This document shows positions 1-8,817 of a DNA stretch of 64,000 nucleotides, in pieces (position 1 is the first letter of the stretch; every line of letters begins with the position of its first letter). Below the pieces are notes generated by a model. The model worked only from the letters and a program-made list of their open reading frames with translations. It was not told where the DNA came from and made no database searches. A program made the translations under genes and the position numbers. This DNA is from Psychrobacillus psychrodurans (GTDB taxonomy: Bacteria > Bacillota > Bacilli > Bacillales_A > Planococcaceae). The stretch is taken from assembly GCA_900114885.1 (NCBI GenBank), contig FOUN01000002.1:1-64000 (forward strand), given 5' to 3'.

Positions 1-114
1 AAAAATATTACTAACACATAAGTATAAAAAAATTGGAACTCATGTTGGTTAAGGTGAAGGGAATTTTACTTCACCCCAACATTTGACGTAGAACCTTTTT
101 TTATATGTACCATG

Positions 115-172
115 ACAGCTGATTTTCGTTTCAGGTGGACACTTTCCGCGAGTGTTGCCGCCTTTCATTTCA
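115..172. repeat. Internally deleted copy of interspersed repeat
   Basis: This short stretch joins the two ends of the ~185-bp interspersed repeat that is seen in full at 573-752 and 53508-53696. A GGTGGACACTTTCCGCG end is fused almost directly to a GTTGCCGCCTTTCA end, and the central hairpin is missing. It starts the first copy of the duplicated segment described below. Confidence 0.6.
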
Positions 173-238
173 ATACAATCAATTTAGTAGGTAGTTTACT
201 ATTCAAAAATTATGCTCAAAATGGATAACACGTTGAAT

Positions 239-530
239 TTGCGTGAACTTATAGATACTATCCAATTCAGTCGATCTATTGAGTAGAAAACAACTTTTAG
301 TAATTCGATTTACACATTTAGGCTGTGAATTAGCAAAGCAATTTGGTAAAGTTATCCTTTCCGCAAGTAAAAGGTAATACTCCGTAAGTAAATCCAGACT
401 TAGAGCAAGTAAATCCTTTACGACAGCAAGTAAACCTCAAATGAGAGTGAGTAAACAATAATTGAGAGCAAGTAAAGACAAATTAAGATCAAACCATTCA
501 ATAATATAGGTATATGTATGTTAAATAAAT
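239..530. repeat. Duplicated intergenic segment, copy A
   Basis: About 290 bases here are repeated with moderate divergence at 807-1121. Shared landmarks are GATACTATCCAAT, GAGTAGAAAACAACTTTTAG, GGTAAAGTTATCCTTTCCGC, a six-unit 21-bp array, and AAACCATTCAATAA with ATGTATGTTAAATAAAT at the end. Both copies follow a copy of the interspersed repeat, so the duplicated unit is repeat plus spacer plus array. No convincing coding frame runs through it. Confidence 0.8.
363..488. repeat. 21-bp-period array, GYAAGTAAA core, six units
   Basis: Six units start at 363, 384, 405, 426, 447 and 468, exactly 21 bases apart. Each begins with GCAAGTAAA, GTAAGTAAA or GTGAGTAAA, followed by 12 bases that differ from unit to unit. 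The period is strict while the rest is free. There are no cas genes and the spacers are far too short for a CRISPR array. Confidence 0.85.
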
Positions 531-572
531 CAATTTCATAAAGAATATTATATTGTTAAATTCGAGCAGGGC

Positions 573-752
573 TGATTTCCTCTCTAGGCGGACGTTTTCC
601 GCGGGCACGGCTTCAATCTCCTCGTCACTACGAAAACATATGCTCCTGCGGTTACTCGTCGCAAAGACATCGGTCAAACAAAGTTTGGCCAATGTCTTTC
701 CTGAGGGGCTTTCAGTTCGCGCTGTTCCCGCTGGAGTTGCCGCCTTTCACTA
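573..752. repeat. Interspersed repeat element, full length, inverted relative to 53508-53696
   Basis: This ~180-bp block is close to the reverse complement of 53508-53696 and also resembles 60775-60963. Its ends are GC-rich (GGCGGACGTTTTCCGCGGGC on one side, CGCTGTTCCCGCTGGAGTTG on the other). The centre holds an inverted repeat, GACATYGG...CCAATGTC. Short open frames across it are by-products of the repeat, since the same pseudo-peptide recurs at the other copies. Similar short GC-rich elements are common between genes of Bacillales; I do not know a formal name for this one. Confidence 0.85.
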
Positions 753-806
753 CAATCAGTTTATACATAGATTAATATCAAGCCCAATATGGAAAACAAG
801 ATGAGT

Positions 807-1121
807 TTGCAAGATTATCTAAAGATACTATCCAATGCAGTCAACCGATTGAGTAGAAAACAACTTTTAGTAATTCGGTTTTACATTTAGACTGTGAATT
901 AGCAAAGTGATGGTCTTCTGTCAATAAGTGATTTGGTAAAGTTATCCTTTCCGCAAGTAAAAGATAATAGTCCGAAAGTAAATATAGGCTTAGAGTAAGT
1001 AAATCCTTTACGACAGCAAGTAACTCTTAGACGGGAGTGAGTAAACAGTAAGTGAGAGCAAGTAAAGAGAAATTAATATAAAACCATTCAATAAGTATAA
1101 GGATATGTATGTTAAATAAAT
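807..1121. repeat. Duplicated intergenic segment, copy B
   Basis: This is the second copy of the segment at 239-530, about 23 bases longer because of an insertion (around GTGATGGTCTTCTGTCAATAA) just before the shared GGTAAAGTTATCC. It includes its own 21-bp array and ends with the same ATGTATGTTAAATAAAT. Point differences are scattered through both copies, so the duplication is not very recent. Confidence 0.8.
953..1078. repeat. 21-bp-period array, GYAAGTAAA core, six units (second copy)
   Basis: Units start at 953, 974, 995, 1016, 1037 and 1058, again exactly 21 bases apart. Cores are GCAAGTAAA, GAAAGTAAA, GTAAGTAAA, GCAAGTAAC, GTGAGTAAA and GCAAGTAAA. Order and spacers match copy A unit by unit with substitutions only. 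No length change has occurred in either copy, so the 21-bp spacing has held while the sequence drifted. Confidence 0.85.
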
Positions 1122-1640
1122 AACCGAAATAGCGTACGAAATTATATCTTCGTGCGCTTATTCTATGAATGAGAAAGTATCTTTTACTAGTTATCCGAAA
1201 ACGCACTTACCTGTTTCTAAGAGTTGTAGGGGGGCAAGACAGACTAACACTATAAGATTAACGAAAAAAGTGATATTGGTTTGTGGGAAGTCACAAACAA
1301 TATCACTAAAAATTCATTTGGTAACAATATAGCAAAACGTCTGTCCAAAGCCCTTAGGTTTGTTCTATTAATTAGCCAAGATACTTTTCACAGTTTAGAC
1401 AGTATAATTTAGAATCTTACACTATTCTCCATAGCAACAAAATTCTCTTATTACAATTCAATTACAAGAAAACTCGAAACTTGTAACCTTATTGTTATAC
1501 AAATGGGTATTTTTAGCTTATGCCATAAAATTATGATATATGTTAAATTTATAATACATAGGTTTTAATTACATTCGTTGGATTGTTTTATGAAATTCTG
1601 TGTTTTAAAATGGAAGAAATAAACGTTCTAGGAGGAACAA
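1122..1640. other. Gene-free leader region upstream of the amidase operon
   Basis: No coding frame with a ribosome site is visible. The region contains the strong hairpin at 1269-1307 and then AT-rich sequence up to the AGGAGG ribosome site at 1630-1635. TATAAT-like words occur (for example near 1406 and 1550) but none has a good -35 partner, so I do not call a promoter. The gene at 1641 may be expressed from an alternative-sigma or weak sigma-A promoter here. Confidence 0.5.
1269..1307 (-). terminator. Strong hairpin with T-run on the minus strand
   Basis: AGTGATATT and GTTTGTG pair with CACAAAC and AATATCACT around a six-base loop, with one unpaired G. Read on the minus strand the stem is followed by TTTTTT, so it looks like an intrinsic terminator for leftward transcription. 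No leftward gene lies just to the right of it. Confidence 0.6.
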
Positions 1641-4196
1641 ATGAAAAAAGTAATCGCATCATCAGTTTTAGCAACTTCTGTCCTTTTGCCGCTTAACCTT
1701 CTTGCTAGTGAAGCACCATCCGTATATGCAGCCTCAACTTCTGCAATATTAGACGACATTCAACAATTGGTTGGTAACAAAGCGCTGCTTACTGAAAATA
1801 ATGTCAACGTCAGAGAGGGTGCTGGTACAGAATTCGATAAAATAACATCTGTACAAGCCGGTCAAATGGTATCTGTACTTGCCAATGAGAAAAATAGTAA
1901 AGGAGAAATATGGTACAAAGTCTCCCTGAATTCGACGGAAGGTTGGATTATTAGTGATTATTTAACAGCAGCTACTGCAGCAGTTAAAGCGTCTACGACT
2001 AAATCTGGAGATTCATATGTAGGTACAACGCAAAAAATAGGGACTAGTGCTTCTAAAATGAGAAGTGGAGCAACAACTGCATATAAAGTAGTAGCTACTA
2101 TACCAGTTGGCACTTCACTTAAAATACTAGGGGCATTTACAAATACCTCTAACGAAATATGGTTCAATGTTGAATATAAAGGGAAAAAAGGCTGGGTATC
2201 TTCTGACTTATTCGTATTGAACGGTACTGCTGGTGAAACAGCAACATCGATGAAAGTAATCAATCAAACAACAATTCATAAAGGCGCTACAAAAAACTAC
2301 ACAGTTGTTTCTACAGCAAAAGTGGGTACGACATTAGTAGTTCATCAAGAATTTACAAATGTTTACAATGAAAAATGGGTTCAAGTTACATATGCCACTG
2401 GGAAAAAAGGCTGGATTCTTGCAACTGCTTTTGAAGATAACTCTATTGCCAATAAAGTTGTAAGTAAAACCTCGACAGTTCATTCGGGAGCTACTAAAAA
2501 CTATAAAACTGTGGCAACGATTCAAATGGGAGTAAAACTAGCAATCCATCAAGAGTTTACAAACGCTTCAAAAGAAAAATGGTATCAAGTAACTTATGCT
2601 GTTGGGAAAAAAGGCTGGATTCCCGCATCCGCATTTGAAAGTGTTTCTACTGTACCCGAAAATCCATCGACTGAAACGCCAAAACCAGAAGAAAATATCG
2701 TTGTAGAGGAAACAAATTTGAAGGTTTCCGTTTCTGTAGCAAATATGCGTTCAGGTCCTGGAATTACTTATGATGTTGTAACTCAATCGAAGTTAAATGA
2801 TCAATTCGTTTCAGCACAATATGCAACAGATAGTAACAATGAAAAATGGTATAAAGTCACTTCGACTAATGGAGATGCATGGTTACATCAATCAGTTGTA
2901 TCAGTAGTAGACAAAGTCGACGATACTCCAGTAGTCACTCCAGGTAATGGGGAAACAGGTACGATTCTACGTTCTAATGCTTTACTGTATGCAAATAGCA
3001 ACTATAACTCAGCGGTTTTAGTAGGCTTACCAAAGAATACGAAATTCACTGTAATGAGCAAATTAGTTTCAACCGATGGGACAACTTGGTTAAACATCCA
3101 GGCAAGTGGAAAGCAAGGTTGGATTCCAGACTTCGAAGTAAATGCAAACCTCCCTATTAAATATGGGACAAAGACGTCTACAGTATATAATGGAGCAAGT
3201 GCTACCGCGAAAAAAGTAGATACAATTTATTTAAGTTCACCGGTAAGAGTATTACGTACACTTAATGGATGGGTAAATATCGAAACACCAACTGAAAAAC
3301 GGGGCTGGATTCAAGCTTCTGTACTTACAGATGTTGCGCCGATTTCACCAGTTTCATTGACGAACGGTAGAACAGAAGTTAGAAATGGCCAAAATTATAT
3401 GGTTTGGTCTAAACCATCCAAGTTCGACATTACTTATTCAATACCATCAACAAACGTGCTTCGTATTTATGGTAATCTCTCAAATATTAACGAGATTAAA
3501 TCGAAGGTTGTTGGTGTGAAGAGCATGAAAGTTGAGAAGGTTTCCGGTGGTACATCGGTATTATTAATCACTTTCGATCCTAATTACACATATACCATTC
3601 GTGATTATAATAACGAATTAACGATTAAAGTAGTTCCAAAAGGTTTGGCAGGTAAGAAAATAGTAATAGATGCTGGTCATGGTGCTAAGGATCCTGGAGC
3701 AGTAGGTAAAAATGGAACAAAGGAAAAAGACGTCAATCTTGCAACTGCTCAATTCCTTAAGGCTGAACTTGAAGCTGCGGGTGCAACAGTAACTCTAACA
3801 CGTAATAGTGATGTTTTCTTGGAGTTGGTTGAGCGTACAAATATCTCAAATAGTTCTGATTATGATGCTTTTATTAGTATACATGCAGATTCATTTAGTT
3901 CTACTTCAAAAGGAACAACAACATATTATAATTCGACAGTTAACTTTAATGGACCAAAGAGTTTGGCACTTGCGAAGAGTATTCAAGCTGATTTAGTAAA
4001 AGCAGTCGGAACTTATAATCGTGGAGTTAAGCAACAAAACTTCTATGTAAATCGTATGAATAAAATTCCGTCTGTGCTAGTGGAACTGGCATTTATATCT
4101 AACCCGACGGAAGAAGCTCAATTGGCTTCTACTTCCTTCCGCAAAAAAGCGGCAGCTGGAATTCGTAAAGGATTAGAAAACTATTTCAATCAATAA
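1641..4196 (+). CDS. Multi-SH3 N-acetylmuramoyl-L-alanine amidase (LytC-type)
   Basis: This is a secreted peptidoglycan amidase of 851 residues that cleaves the bond between MurNAc and L-Ala. A signal peptide covers roughly residues 1-30. About seven SH3b-like repeats follow (about 46-565), each ending in a GW motif such as KGW or RGW, and presumably bind wall peptide or polymer. An AMIN-like segment lies at about 575-655. The C-terminal Amidase_3 domain (about 672-850) shows the zinc ligands in IDAGHG, the Glu of KEKDVNL and the His of SIHADS, plus the catalytic Glu in VLVELAFISN. The start follows AGGAGG at 1630-1635. It leads an operon with the next two genes, an arrangement that recalls lytB-lytC of B. 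subtilis, where the amidase acts in cell separation and motility. Seven SH3 repeats replace the CWB2 wall-binding repeats of B. subtilis LytC. The enzyme class is sure; the physiological role is inferred. Confidence 0.93.
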   Translation: MKKVIASSVLATSVLLPLNLLASEAPSVYAASTSAILDDIQQLVGNKALLTENNVNVREGAGTEFDKITSVQAGQMVSVLANEKNSKGEIWYKVSLNSTEGWIISDYLTAATAAVKASTTKSGDSYVGTTQKIGTSASKMRSGATTAYKVVATIPVGTSLKILGAFTNTSNEIWFNVEYKGKKGWVSSDLFVLNGTAGETATSMKVINQTTIHKGATKNYTVVSTAKVGTTLVVHQEFTNVYNEKWVQVTYATGKKGWILATAFEDNSIANKVVSKTSTVHSGATKNYKTVATIQMGVKLAIHQEFTNASKEKWYQVTYAVGKKGWIPASAFESVSTVPENPSTETPKPEENIVVEETNLKVSVSVANMRSGPGITYDVVTQSKLNDQFVSAQYATDSNNEKWYKVTSTNGDAWLHQSVVSVVDKVDDTPVVTPGNGETGTILRSNALLYANSNYNSAVLVGLPKNTKFTVMSKLVSTDGTTWLNIQASGKQGWIPDFEVNANLPIKYGTKTSTVYNGASATAKKVDTIYLSSPVRVLRTLNGWVNIETPTEKRGWIQASVLTDVAPISPVSLTNGRTEVRNGQNYMVWSKPSKFDITYSIPSTNVLRIYGNLSNINEIKSKVVGVKSMKVEKVSGGTSVLLITFDPNYTYTIRDYNNELTIKVVPKGLAGKKIVIDAGHGAKDPGAVGKNGTKEKDVNLATAQFLKAELEAAGATVTLTRNSDVFLELVERTNISNSSDYDAFISIHADSFSSTSKGTTTYYNSTVNFNGPKSLALAKSIQADLVKAVGTYNRGVKQQNFYVNRMNKIPSVLVELAFISNPTEEAQLASTSFRKKAAAGIRKGLENYFNQ

Positions 4197-4214
4197 TGAA
4201 AGGAAGGTAAACCA

Positions 4215-4910
4215 ATGAAAAAGAAATTATTAGCAACGGTTGGTGCTGTCCTTGGCCTAAGTTTATTATTAACGATCAATACGCCGACTTCGACAAAAGC
4301 GGATTCAAACTTACTATTAGCATCCGTTGAATGGGTACAAGCACAACTAAGCCCACTACAAACAAAAGTAACATCTTTAGAAAAACAACTTGCAGCACAA
4401 GATGCAACTATTAAACAGTTACAAAAAGCAATTGCAGAGGGTGGCAATGTTGTAGTGACACCGCCAACAACTGAACCCTCAACCGAAACACCAGCCGTAG
4501 TCTATACAACTACAAGTGCAAAAGTGCATAGTGGAGCAACACGAAACTATAAAGTTCTTTCAACAATTGCAGCAAATAAAGGACTAACTGTTATCGGCCA
4601 GCATAAAGGGGCAGATGGAGTATGGTATCGTGTAGAAGTTTCATCTACTGTAAAAGGTTGGATCTTCTCAAACGATGTTTCTACAACAAAACCAGGTGAG
4701 TTCATACCTTCAAAAGTTGTAACAAAACAAGCTACAAATGTTCGCAAAGGGGCAACTACTAACTATAAATCTATTGAAACAGTAGTTAAAGGCGCGACAT
4801 TAACCTATTTAGGATCATTTAAAAATGCAAGTGGTGAAACCTGGTATAATGTTCAAACTCCTAAGGGTACTAAAGGTTGGGTGCTAAGTACGCTGACTGA
4901 GGTGAAATAA
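4215..4910 (+). CDS. Secreted SH3-domain protein with N-terminal coiled coil
   Basis: This 231-residue protein has a signal peptide (residues 1-30, cut near TKAD), a short heptad-like helix (about 40-75, WVQAQLSPLQTKVTSLEKQL), a Pro/Thr-rich linker, and two SH3b repeats (about 95-155 and 165-230) very like those of the amidase upstream. It has no catalytic domain. It begins 18 bases after the amidase stop with a GAAAGGAAGG ribosome site, and its stop touches the next start, so the three genes are co-transcribed. A role as a wall-bound partner or targeting factor for the amidase is inferred from context only. Confidence 0.8.
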   Translation: MKKKLLATVGAVLGLSLLLTINTPTSTKADSNLLLASVEWVQAQLSPLQTKVTSLEKQLAAQDATIKQLQKAIAEGGNVVVTPPTTEPSTETPAVVYTTTSAKVHSGATRNYKVLSTIAANKGLTVIGQHKGADGVWYRVEVSSTVKGWIFSNDVSTTKPGEFIPSKVVTKQATNVRKGATTNYKSIETVVKGATLTYLGSFKNASGETWYNVQTPKGTKGWVLSTLTEVK

Positions 4911-6446
4911 TTGAAGAAGAAAGTAATAGCAATCTTATCAGTAGCCTTACTTAGTCTTATTTCAACAAATAGTGCATTAGCATATAAACAAGAGACTTAT
5001 TCCAAACAAGTACAAGTAGAGGTACATAATGCCTCTACAACTTCTCTTAACCTTTCAGGAGTTTACAAGCTCCAAAACTTAACGACAAATGAGATGTTTT
5101 ATGCTTTACCGGATACACCAGTCACTTTTTCGCAGGTAAATGGGGAAGTATCCATCTATCAAGCAGGTGCAGCTATGTTTTCAGCAAAAGGATATGCTTT
5201 ACATGCGATTTCCGGAAATGAAAAAATAGTAGTATTTACCAAAAATGTTGAGGGTAAAAAAGGTGCTACAGTTGATTATGAGACTGTTAAATCTTATACA
5301 GCTTTCCAAGGGGCAAACTTCGTTGATGAATTTACGAATGCCAGTGGGGAAACATGGTACTCTGTTACGGATGATCAAGGTGTTTCATCTTGGATTCCAG
5401 CTACAAGTGGAAGAGTCGCAAATGTAACCTCATTACCTATAGGGAAGACATCAAATGGCAGCGAATATCGTGGTAGTTTTAATGTTGTCAAATCAGGTAC
5501 GGCAGTTCAAATTGTTAATAGACTCGATTTGGAAAACTACTTAAAGGGTGTAATACCGAATGAATCACCAGCTTCATGGCATATTGAAGCGTTAAAAGCA
5601 CAGACAGTTGCTGCACGAAGCTATACATTAAGTAAAGCTGGTATTCTAAGTAGTACGACCAAGGACCAAATGTACAAAGGTTACTCATCAGAACATAAAA
5701 ATACAAATGCTGCGGTAGAAGCTACTAATGGATTAGTAGTAAAAGCAAATGGCAAACTTGTTCAAGCCTATTTCTACTCGACAAGTGGTGGTAAAACCGC
5801 CAATATTGGTGAAGTATGGAATAGTACACAGGTTTCACATTTTGTATCTGTAGACGATTCTATTGAACAATCACCTTATAAAAACTGGACGGTTAGTATA
5901 CCAGTGGCAAATATTTTAAAAAAATTCGGATTTGCATCAACTGATACTTTGCTAGATATCAAGCTAACAAAAGGTGGATCCAACGGGGAAGTTACCGCAG
6001 TAACCGCAATTACTTCTTCTGGAGAGAAAACCATTTCTGGCAATGAATCTGTTATGAGAAACGTATTTTTAGATGCTAAAAATGCATCATTAAAATCAAG
6101 CTGGTTTGACATTTCCTTTACTAAACCAACGGGTGGAACGGACTTAGCTATTCAAGGAGCTAAAGGTTCTACTGAGGTGACATCACTTAACGGAATGTCA
6201 GTTCAAACAGCTTCGGGAGTACTAACAGTTCCAAATGGTTCAGTAAATATACAAACGAACGAAGGCATTATCTCTACAACAGGAGTAACAAGTACAGGAA
6301 TCCAAACAGTAACCGTTAACGGAAAAGGCTATGGCCACCGAATCGGAATGAGTCAATATGGTGCAAAAGCACGCGCTGAAGCTGGCTGGACATACGATCG
6401 TATTCTGAAACATTATTACCAAGGAACAACAATTGAGAAATTCTAA
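4911..6446 (+). CDS. SpoIID/LytB-type wall-modifier protein
   Basis: This 511-residue secreted protein (signal peptide about 1-24) carries a SpoIID/LytB domain. The N-terminal part of that domain, with LDLENYLKGVIPNE and AQTVAARSYT, starts near residue 190, and the C-terminal signature GYGHRIGMSQYGA lies near 470. One SH3-like stretch precedes it (about 105-165). SpoIID is a lytic transglycosylase acting on denuded glycan; LytB is the modifier of amidase LytC. Because it follows a LytC-type amidase, the LytB role is the likelier one here. The start is TTG immediately after the previous TAA; the GAGGTGAAA ribosome site lies inside the previous gene's end, which suggests coupled translation. 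A terminator follows at 6450. Confidence 0.85.
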   Translation: MKKKVIAILSVALLSLISTNSALAYKQETYSKQVQVEVHNASTTSLNLSGVYKLQNLTTNEMFYALPDTPVTFSQVNGEVSIYQAGAAMFSAKGYALHAISGNEKIVVFTKNVEGKKGATVDYETVKSYTAFQGANFVDEFTNASGETWYSVTDDQGVSSWIPATSGRVANVTSLPIGKTSNGSEYRGSFNVVKSGTAVQIVNRLDLENYLKGVIPNESPASWHIEALKAQTVAARSYTLSKAGILSSTTKDQMYKGYSSEHKNTNAAVEATNGLVVKANGKLVQAYFYSTSGGKTANIGEVWNSTQVSHFVSVDDSIEQSPYKNWTVSIPVANILKKFGFASTDTLLDIKLTKGGSNGEVTAVTAITSSGEKTISGNESVMRNVFLDAKNASLKSSWFDISFTKPTGGTDLAIQGAKGSTEVTSLNGMSVQTASGVLTVPNGSVNIQTNEGIISTTGVTSTGIQTVTVNGKGYGHRIGMSQYGAKARAEAGWTYDRILKHYYQGTTIEKF

Positions 6447-6449
6447 TAC

Positions 6450-6481
6450 AAAAAGGCAACCGCATTTGTGGTTGCCTTTTT
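6450..6481 (+). terminator. Intrinsic terminator after the amidase operon
   Basis: AAAAAGGCAACC pairs with GGTTGCCTTTTT around the loop GCATTTGT, ending in a T-run, four bases after the stop codon of the SpoIID/LytB-type gene. Confidence 0.9.
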
Positions 6482-6627
6482 GTATTATCTATTTAGAAGA
6501 ATCGCTTAGATGCTAAGATTTTTCTTATTACTATCGTTAATTTCATCTGGACGTTTTACCACATTAACCTCGATTATTTAGCTGATACTGATTTAAATTG
6601 TCTGTTTTTGAAAAGTGGACATGGTTT

Positions 6628-6748
6628 ATTGGAGCGCAGGGCGGCGACTCCAGTATGAACAGCGCGAGCTGAAGACCCTGGACTGAGTTAAGCGAAGGAA
6701 GCGGCTGAAGCCGTGTCCACGGAAAGCGTCTGCCTGGAGCGGAAATAA
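6628..6748. repeat. Interspersed repeat, shortened variant
   Basis: The two ends match the family (TTGGAGCGCAGGGCGGCGAC ... GGAAAGCGTCTGCCTGGAGC), including AACAGCGCGAGCTGAAGA. The central GACATTGG hairpin found in the other copies is replaced by a shorter, different segment. It lies between two convergent terminators. Confidence 0.75.
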
Positions 6749-6792
6749 ACTACTAAAAGCTCAATTATTAAATTGCTACCTTTAAATTAATG

Positions 6793-6832
6793 AAAAAGGC
6801 AGCCCAGAATTTCACATCAATTCGGGGCTGCT
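6793..6832 (-). terminator. Intrinsic terminator of the CAP-domain gene
   Basis: On the minus strand GCAGCCC and GAATT pair with AATTC-GGGCTGC around a short loop and are followed by TTTTTC. The site lies just past the stop of the CAP-domain gene at 6842. Confidence 0.85.
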
Positions 6833-6841
6833 TCCTATCTA

Positions 6842-8011
6842 TCAAGGTTTTATAAAGTTCTCAGTATAATATGGAATTGAGCCATAGACCCATTTTGCAA
6901 AGTAAACACCTACACCCAATTGTGTGTAAGCCGTGCTAATGATATTTTTACGATGACCTAAAGAATTCATCAAAGCTTCATGAGCAAAGTAGGGACTCGT
7001 ATAGCCCATTGCAATATTCTCTCCAGCATTTCTATATTGTATGCTGCCGTTCGAAAGGCGGTCAAATGGTGATTCACCCTTTAAATTATCATGGTTAAAA
7101 TAATCATTTAAACCCATGTCTACACTATGACCTCGTGCAACATTAGCAACCTTCGAAGAGTTTTGAAGAACAGTCACTCCCTGCGCCTTACGCTCGGCAT
7201 TCGTTAATTCGAATAAAAGAGTTTCATAGCTTGTTTCTAAAGTCGTAGATTTTTTTGGATATAAATTAGGATTATTATCAATCATCTCGTGATCAATTAA
7301 ATAGATAGCAGAAATTTTATTATCATTATGCACATCTATGAAAAAGTTTGCTTCATATTTAGGTAGATCATAAGTAATAATTTCGATTGGATAGGTATTT
7401 CCTGTAGTTTCATAGTTTGTGCCCAGTTTACTTTCTAACTGTTCAATAGTATTAGTTACTGAAACTCCACTTACTTGATAACTTTTATCTTTCGTATAAA
7501 TAGATGCTACTTTATTTTTTAAATAGCTTATTGCATAAAAGTCATTGTAGTTATCGTGATAAACGGAAGTTGGCGCACCAAATTCATTTACAACAGCTAC
7601 TTTTTGCGGATCTAGTTTTGCTATTGCAGTTGTTTTGTTATCTCCAATTGAAAGAGAAGTTGGAGTGGTTTTTACACAGTTTAACTGACTTAGTTTACTT
7701 TTAGATGGTGTCTGATACAAAATATCTTTATTGTCTAGAATAAATAACCCGCCACCAAGATGATAGTATGTCGATTTGTTGGCGTATACTCTGTAATTCT
7801 CACTAGGTTTTACAGTTCTAGAAGCCACAAATTTTCCATTGATATTTTTATAAACTGTCGTTGGTTTTTGTATCAAAACTCGGCCGATTTGCCCGGACTT
7901 TAGTTGTACTCCATCCCAGGAAACAATGGAAGGACAATCTGCTGCTTGAGAGATCGTTGGAACTGAGATTAAAGCGAATAGTAATAATACTACGATAGAT
8001 AGTTTTTTCAT
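6842..8011 (-). CDS. Secreted CAP-domain (SCP/PR-1-like) protein
   Basis: This 389-residue protein has a signal peptide (about 1-23, ending SQA), an SH3-like N-terminal part (about 25-110), a region like the CAP-associated N-terminal domain of Bacillus YkwD-type proteins (about 120-245), and a C-terminal CAP domain (about 262-388). The CAP signatures LTNAERKAQGV, ARGHSVDM, FNHDN, NAGENIAMGY and GHRKNIIS are all present. Bacterial CAP proteins of this type are extracellular and their biochemical role is mostly unknown. It is monocistronic, with its own terminator at 6793 and an AGGAGA-type ribosome site in front of the start. Confidence 0.88.
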   Translation of the reverse strand: MKKLSIVVLLLFALISVPTISQAADCPSIVSWDGVQLKSGQIGRVLIQKPTTVYKNINGKFVASRTVKPSENYRVYANKSTYYHLGGGLFILDNKDILYQTPSKSKLSQLNCVKTTPTSLSIGDNKTTAIAKLDPQKVAVVNEFGAPTSVYHDNYNDFYAISYLKNKVASIYTKDKSYQVSGVSVTNTIEQLESKLGTNYETTGNTYPIEIITYDLPKYEANFFIDVHNDNKISAIYLIDHEMIDNNPNLYPKKSTTLETSYETLLFELTNAERKAQGVTVLQNSSKVANVARGHSVDMGLNDYFNHDNLKGESPFDRLSNGSIQYRNAGENIAMGYTSPYFAHEALMNSLGHRKNIISTAYTQLGVGVYFAKWVYGSIPYYTENFIKP

Positions 8012-8041
8012 AGATTCATCTCCTCATAGTAAAAGTATAAA

Positions 8042-8677
8042 TCAATTCACCGTAAATTCCAAAAACTCTTTTTCGATAATCTCAATTTTCGCTTGTCCAT
8101 TAGTAATTTCTGCCATCCAGTTTATAAATTCTGCTTCTTCATCTGCTTTTGTAAATACTAAGACTTCGACTTGATCTGCATAGATAATTTCTTTCAACGG
8201 ATAGACAGAGTTACGTACTTCATTTTCCACTTTACCTAGCCAAGTATAGTCGATAGAGACTTTCATGAGGTGATGCAGCTTACGTTCCACCACTTTTGCG
8301 GCGTCAATTCCTTCCGTAGTTGCTTTCCCATATGCACGGATAAGTCCACCGCCACCGAGTTTGATACCTCCAAAATAACGAGTTACGACAACAACTGTAT
8401 CCTGAAGTCCTTGTTTTTTGAGCACCTCAAGCATTGGGACTCCTGCAGTGCCACTTGGTTCGCCGTCATCGTTTGCCTTTTGTATATTGTCATGCTCCCC
8501 AATAATGTATGCAGAGCAGTTATGATTAGCACTTTTATGCTTTTCTTTAATATTATTAATAAATTCTTGTGCTTGTTCTTCAGTTTCAGCTCGATTCACG
8601 TATGTAATAAAACGTGATTTTTGAATAACGATCTCGCTTTCTCCGTAGCCTTGAATAGTATGGTAATCTTTTCTCAT
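8042..8677 (-). CDS. yvyE: YigZ/IMPACT-family protein
   Basis: This 211-residue protein belongs to the IMPACT/YigZ family. The conserved N-terminal signature runs SRFITYVNRAETEEQA, GEHDNIQKANDDGEPSGTAG and VVTRYFGGIKLGGGGLIRAY (about residues 20-125), followed by the DUF1949-like C-terminal domain. Family members are linked to translation control, but no reaction is established. The length is normal. It lies divergently upstream of degS, as yvyE does in B. subtilis. The minus-strand AGGAGGAGAAA ribosome site supports the start. Confidence 0.9.
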   Translation of the reverse strand: MRKDYHTIQGYGESEIVIQKSRFITYVNRAETEEQAQEFINNIKEKHKSANHNCSAYIIGEHDNIQKANDDGEPSGTAGVPMLEVLKKQGLQDTVVVVTRYFGGIKLGGGGLIRAYGKATTEGIDAAKVVERKLHHLMKVSIDYTWLGKVENEVRNSVYPLKEIIYADQVEVLVFTKADEEAEFINWMAEITNGQAKIEIIEKEFLEFTVN

Positions 8678-8817
8678 AGATATATTTCTCCTCCTGATTC
8701 TATTGAAACATAGTTGTAAAGTAATTTTAATTTATTTTTAGTCACTTAGTGCTATAATAGGACTTGTCATCATTAGTGAATGAAGACTCATTTGGGCACA
8801 TAAAGGAGAAAAAACAG

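Noticed and set aside
553-804. Open frames across the interspersed repeat (also at 498-692, 53395-53719 and 60848-61033)
   Set aside because: The same pseudo-peptide appears at every copy of the repeat, in both orientations, without ribosome sites. They follow from the repeat sequence, not from a gene.
363-1078. CRISPR-like look of the regularly spaced GYAAGTAAA arrays
   Set aside because: The conserved part is only about 9 bases and the spacers 12, there is no palindromic repeat of 23-37 bases, and no cas gene is nearby.
8764-8817. Longer DegS start at 8764
   Set aside because: It would be a TTG with no ribosome site; ATG 8818 follows AAAGGAGAA and gives the family length and His189.
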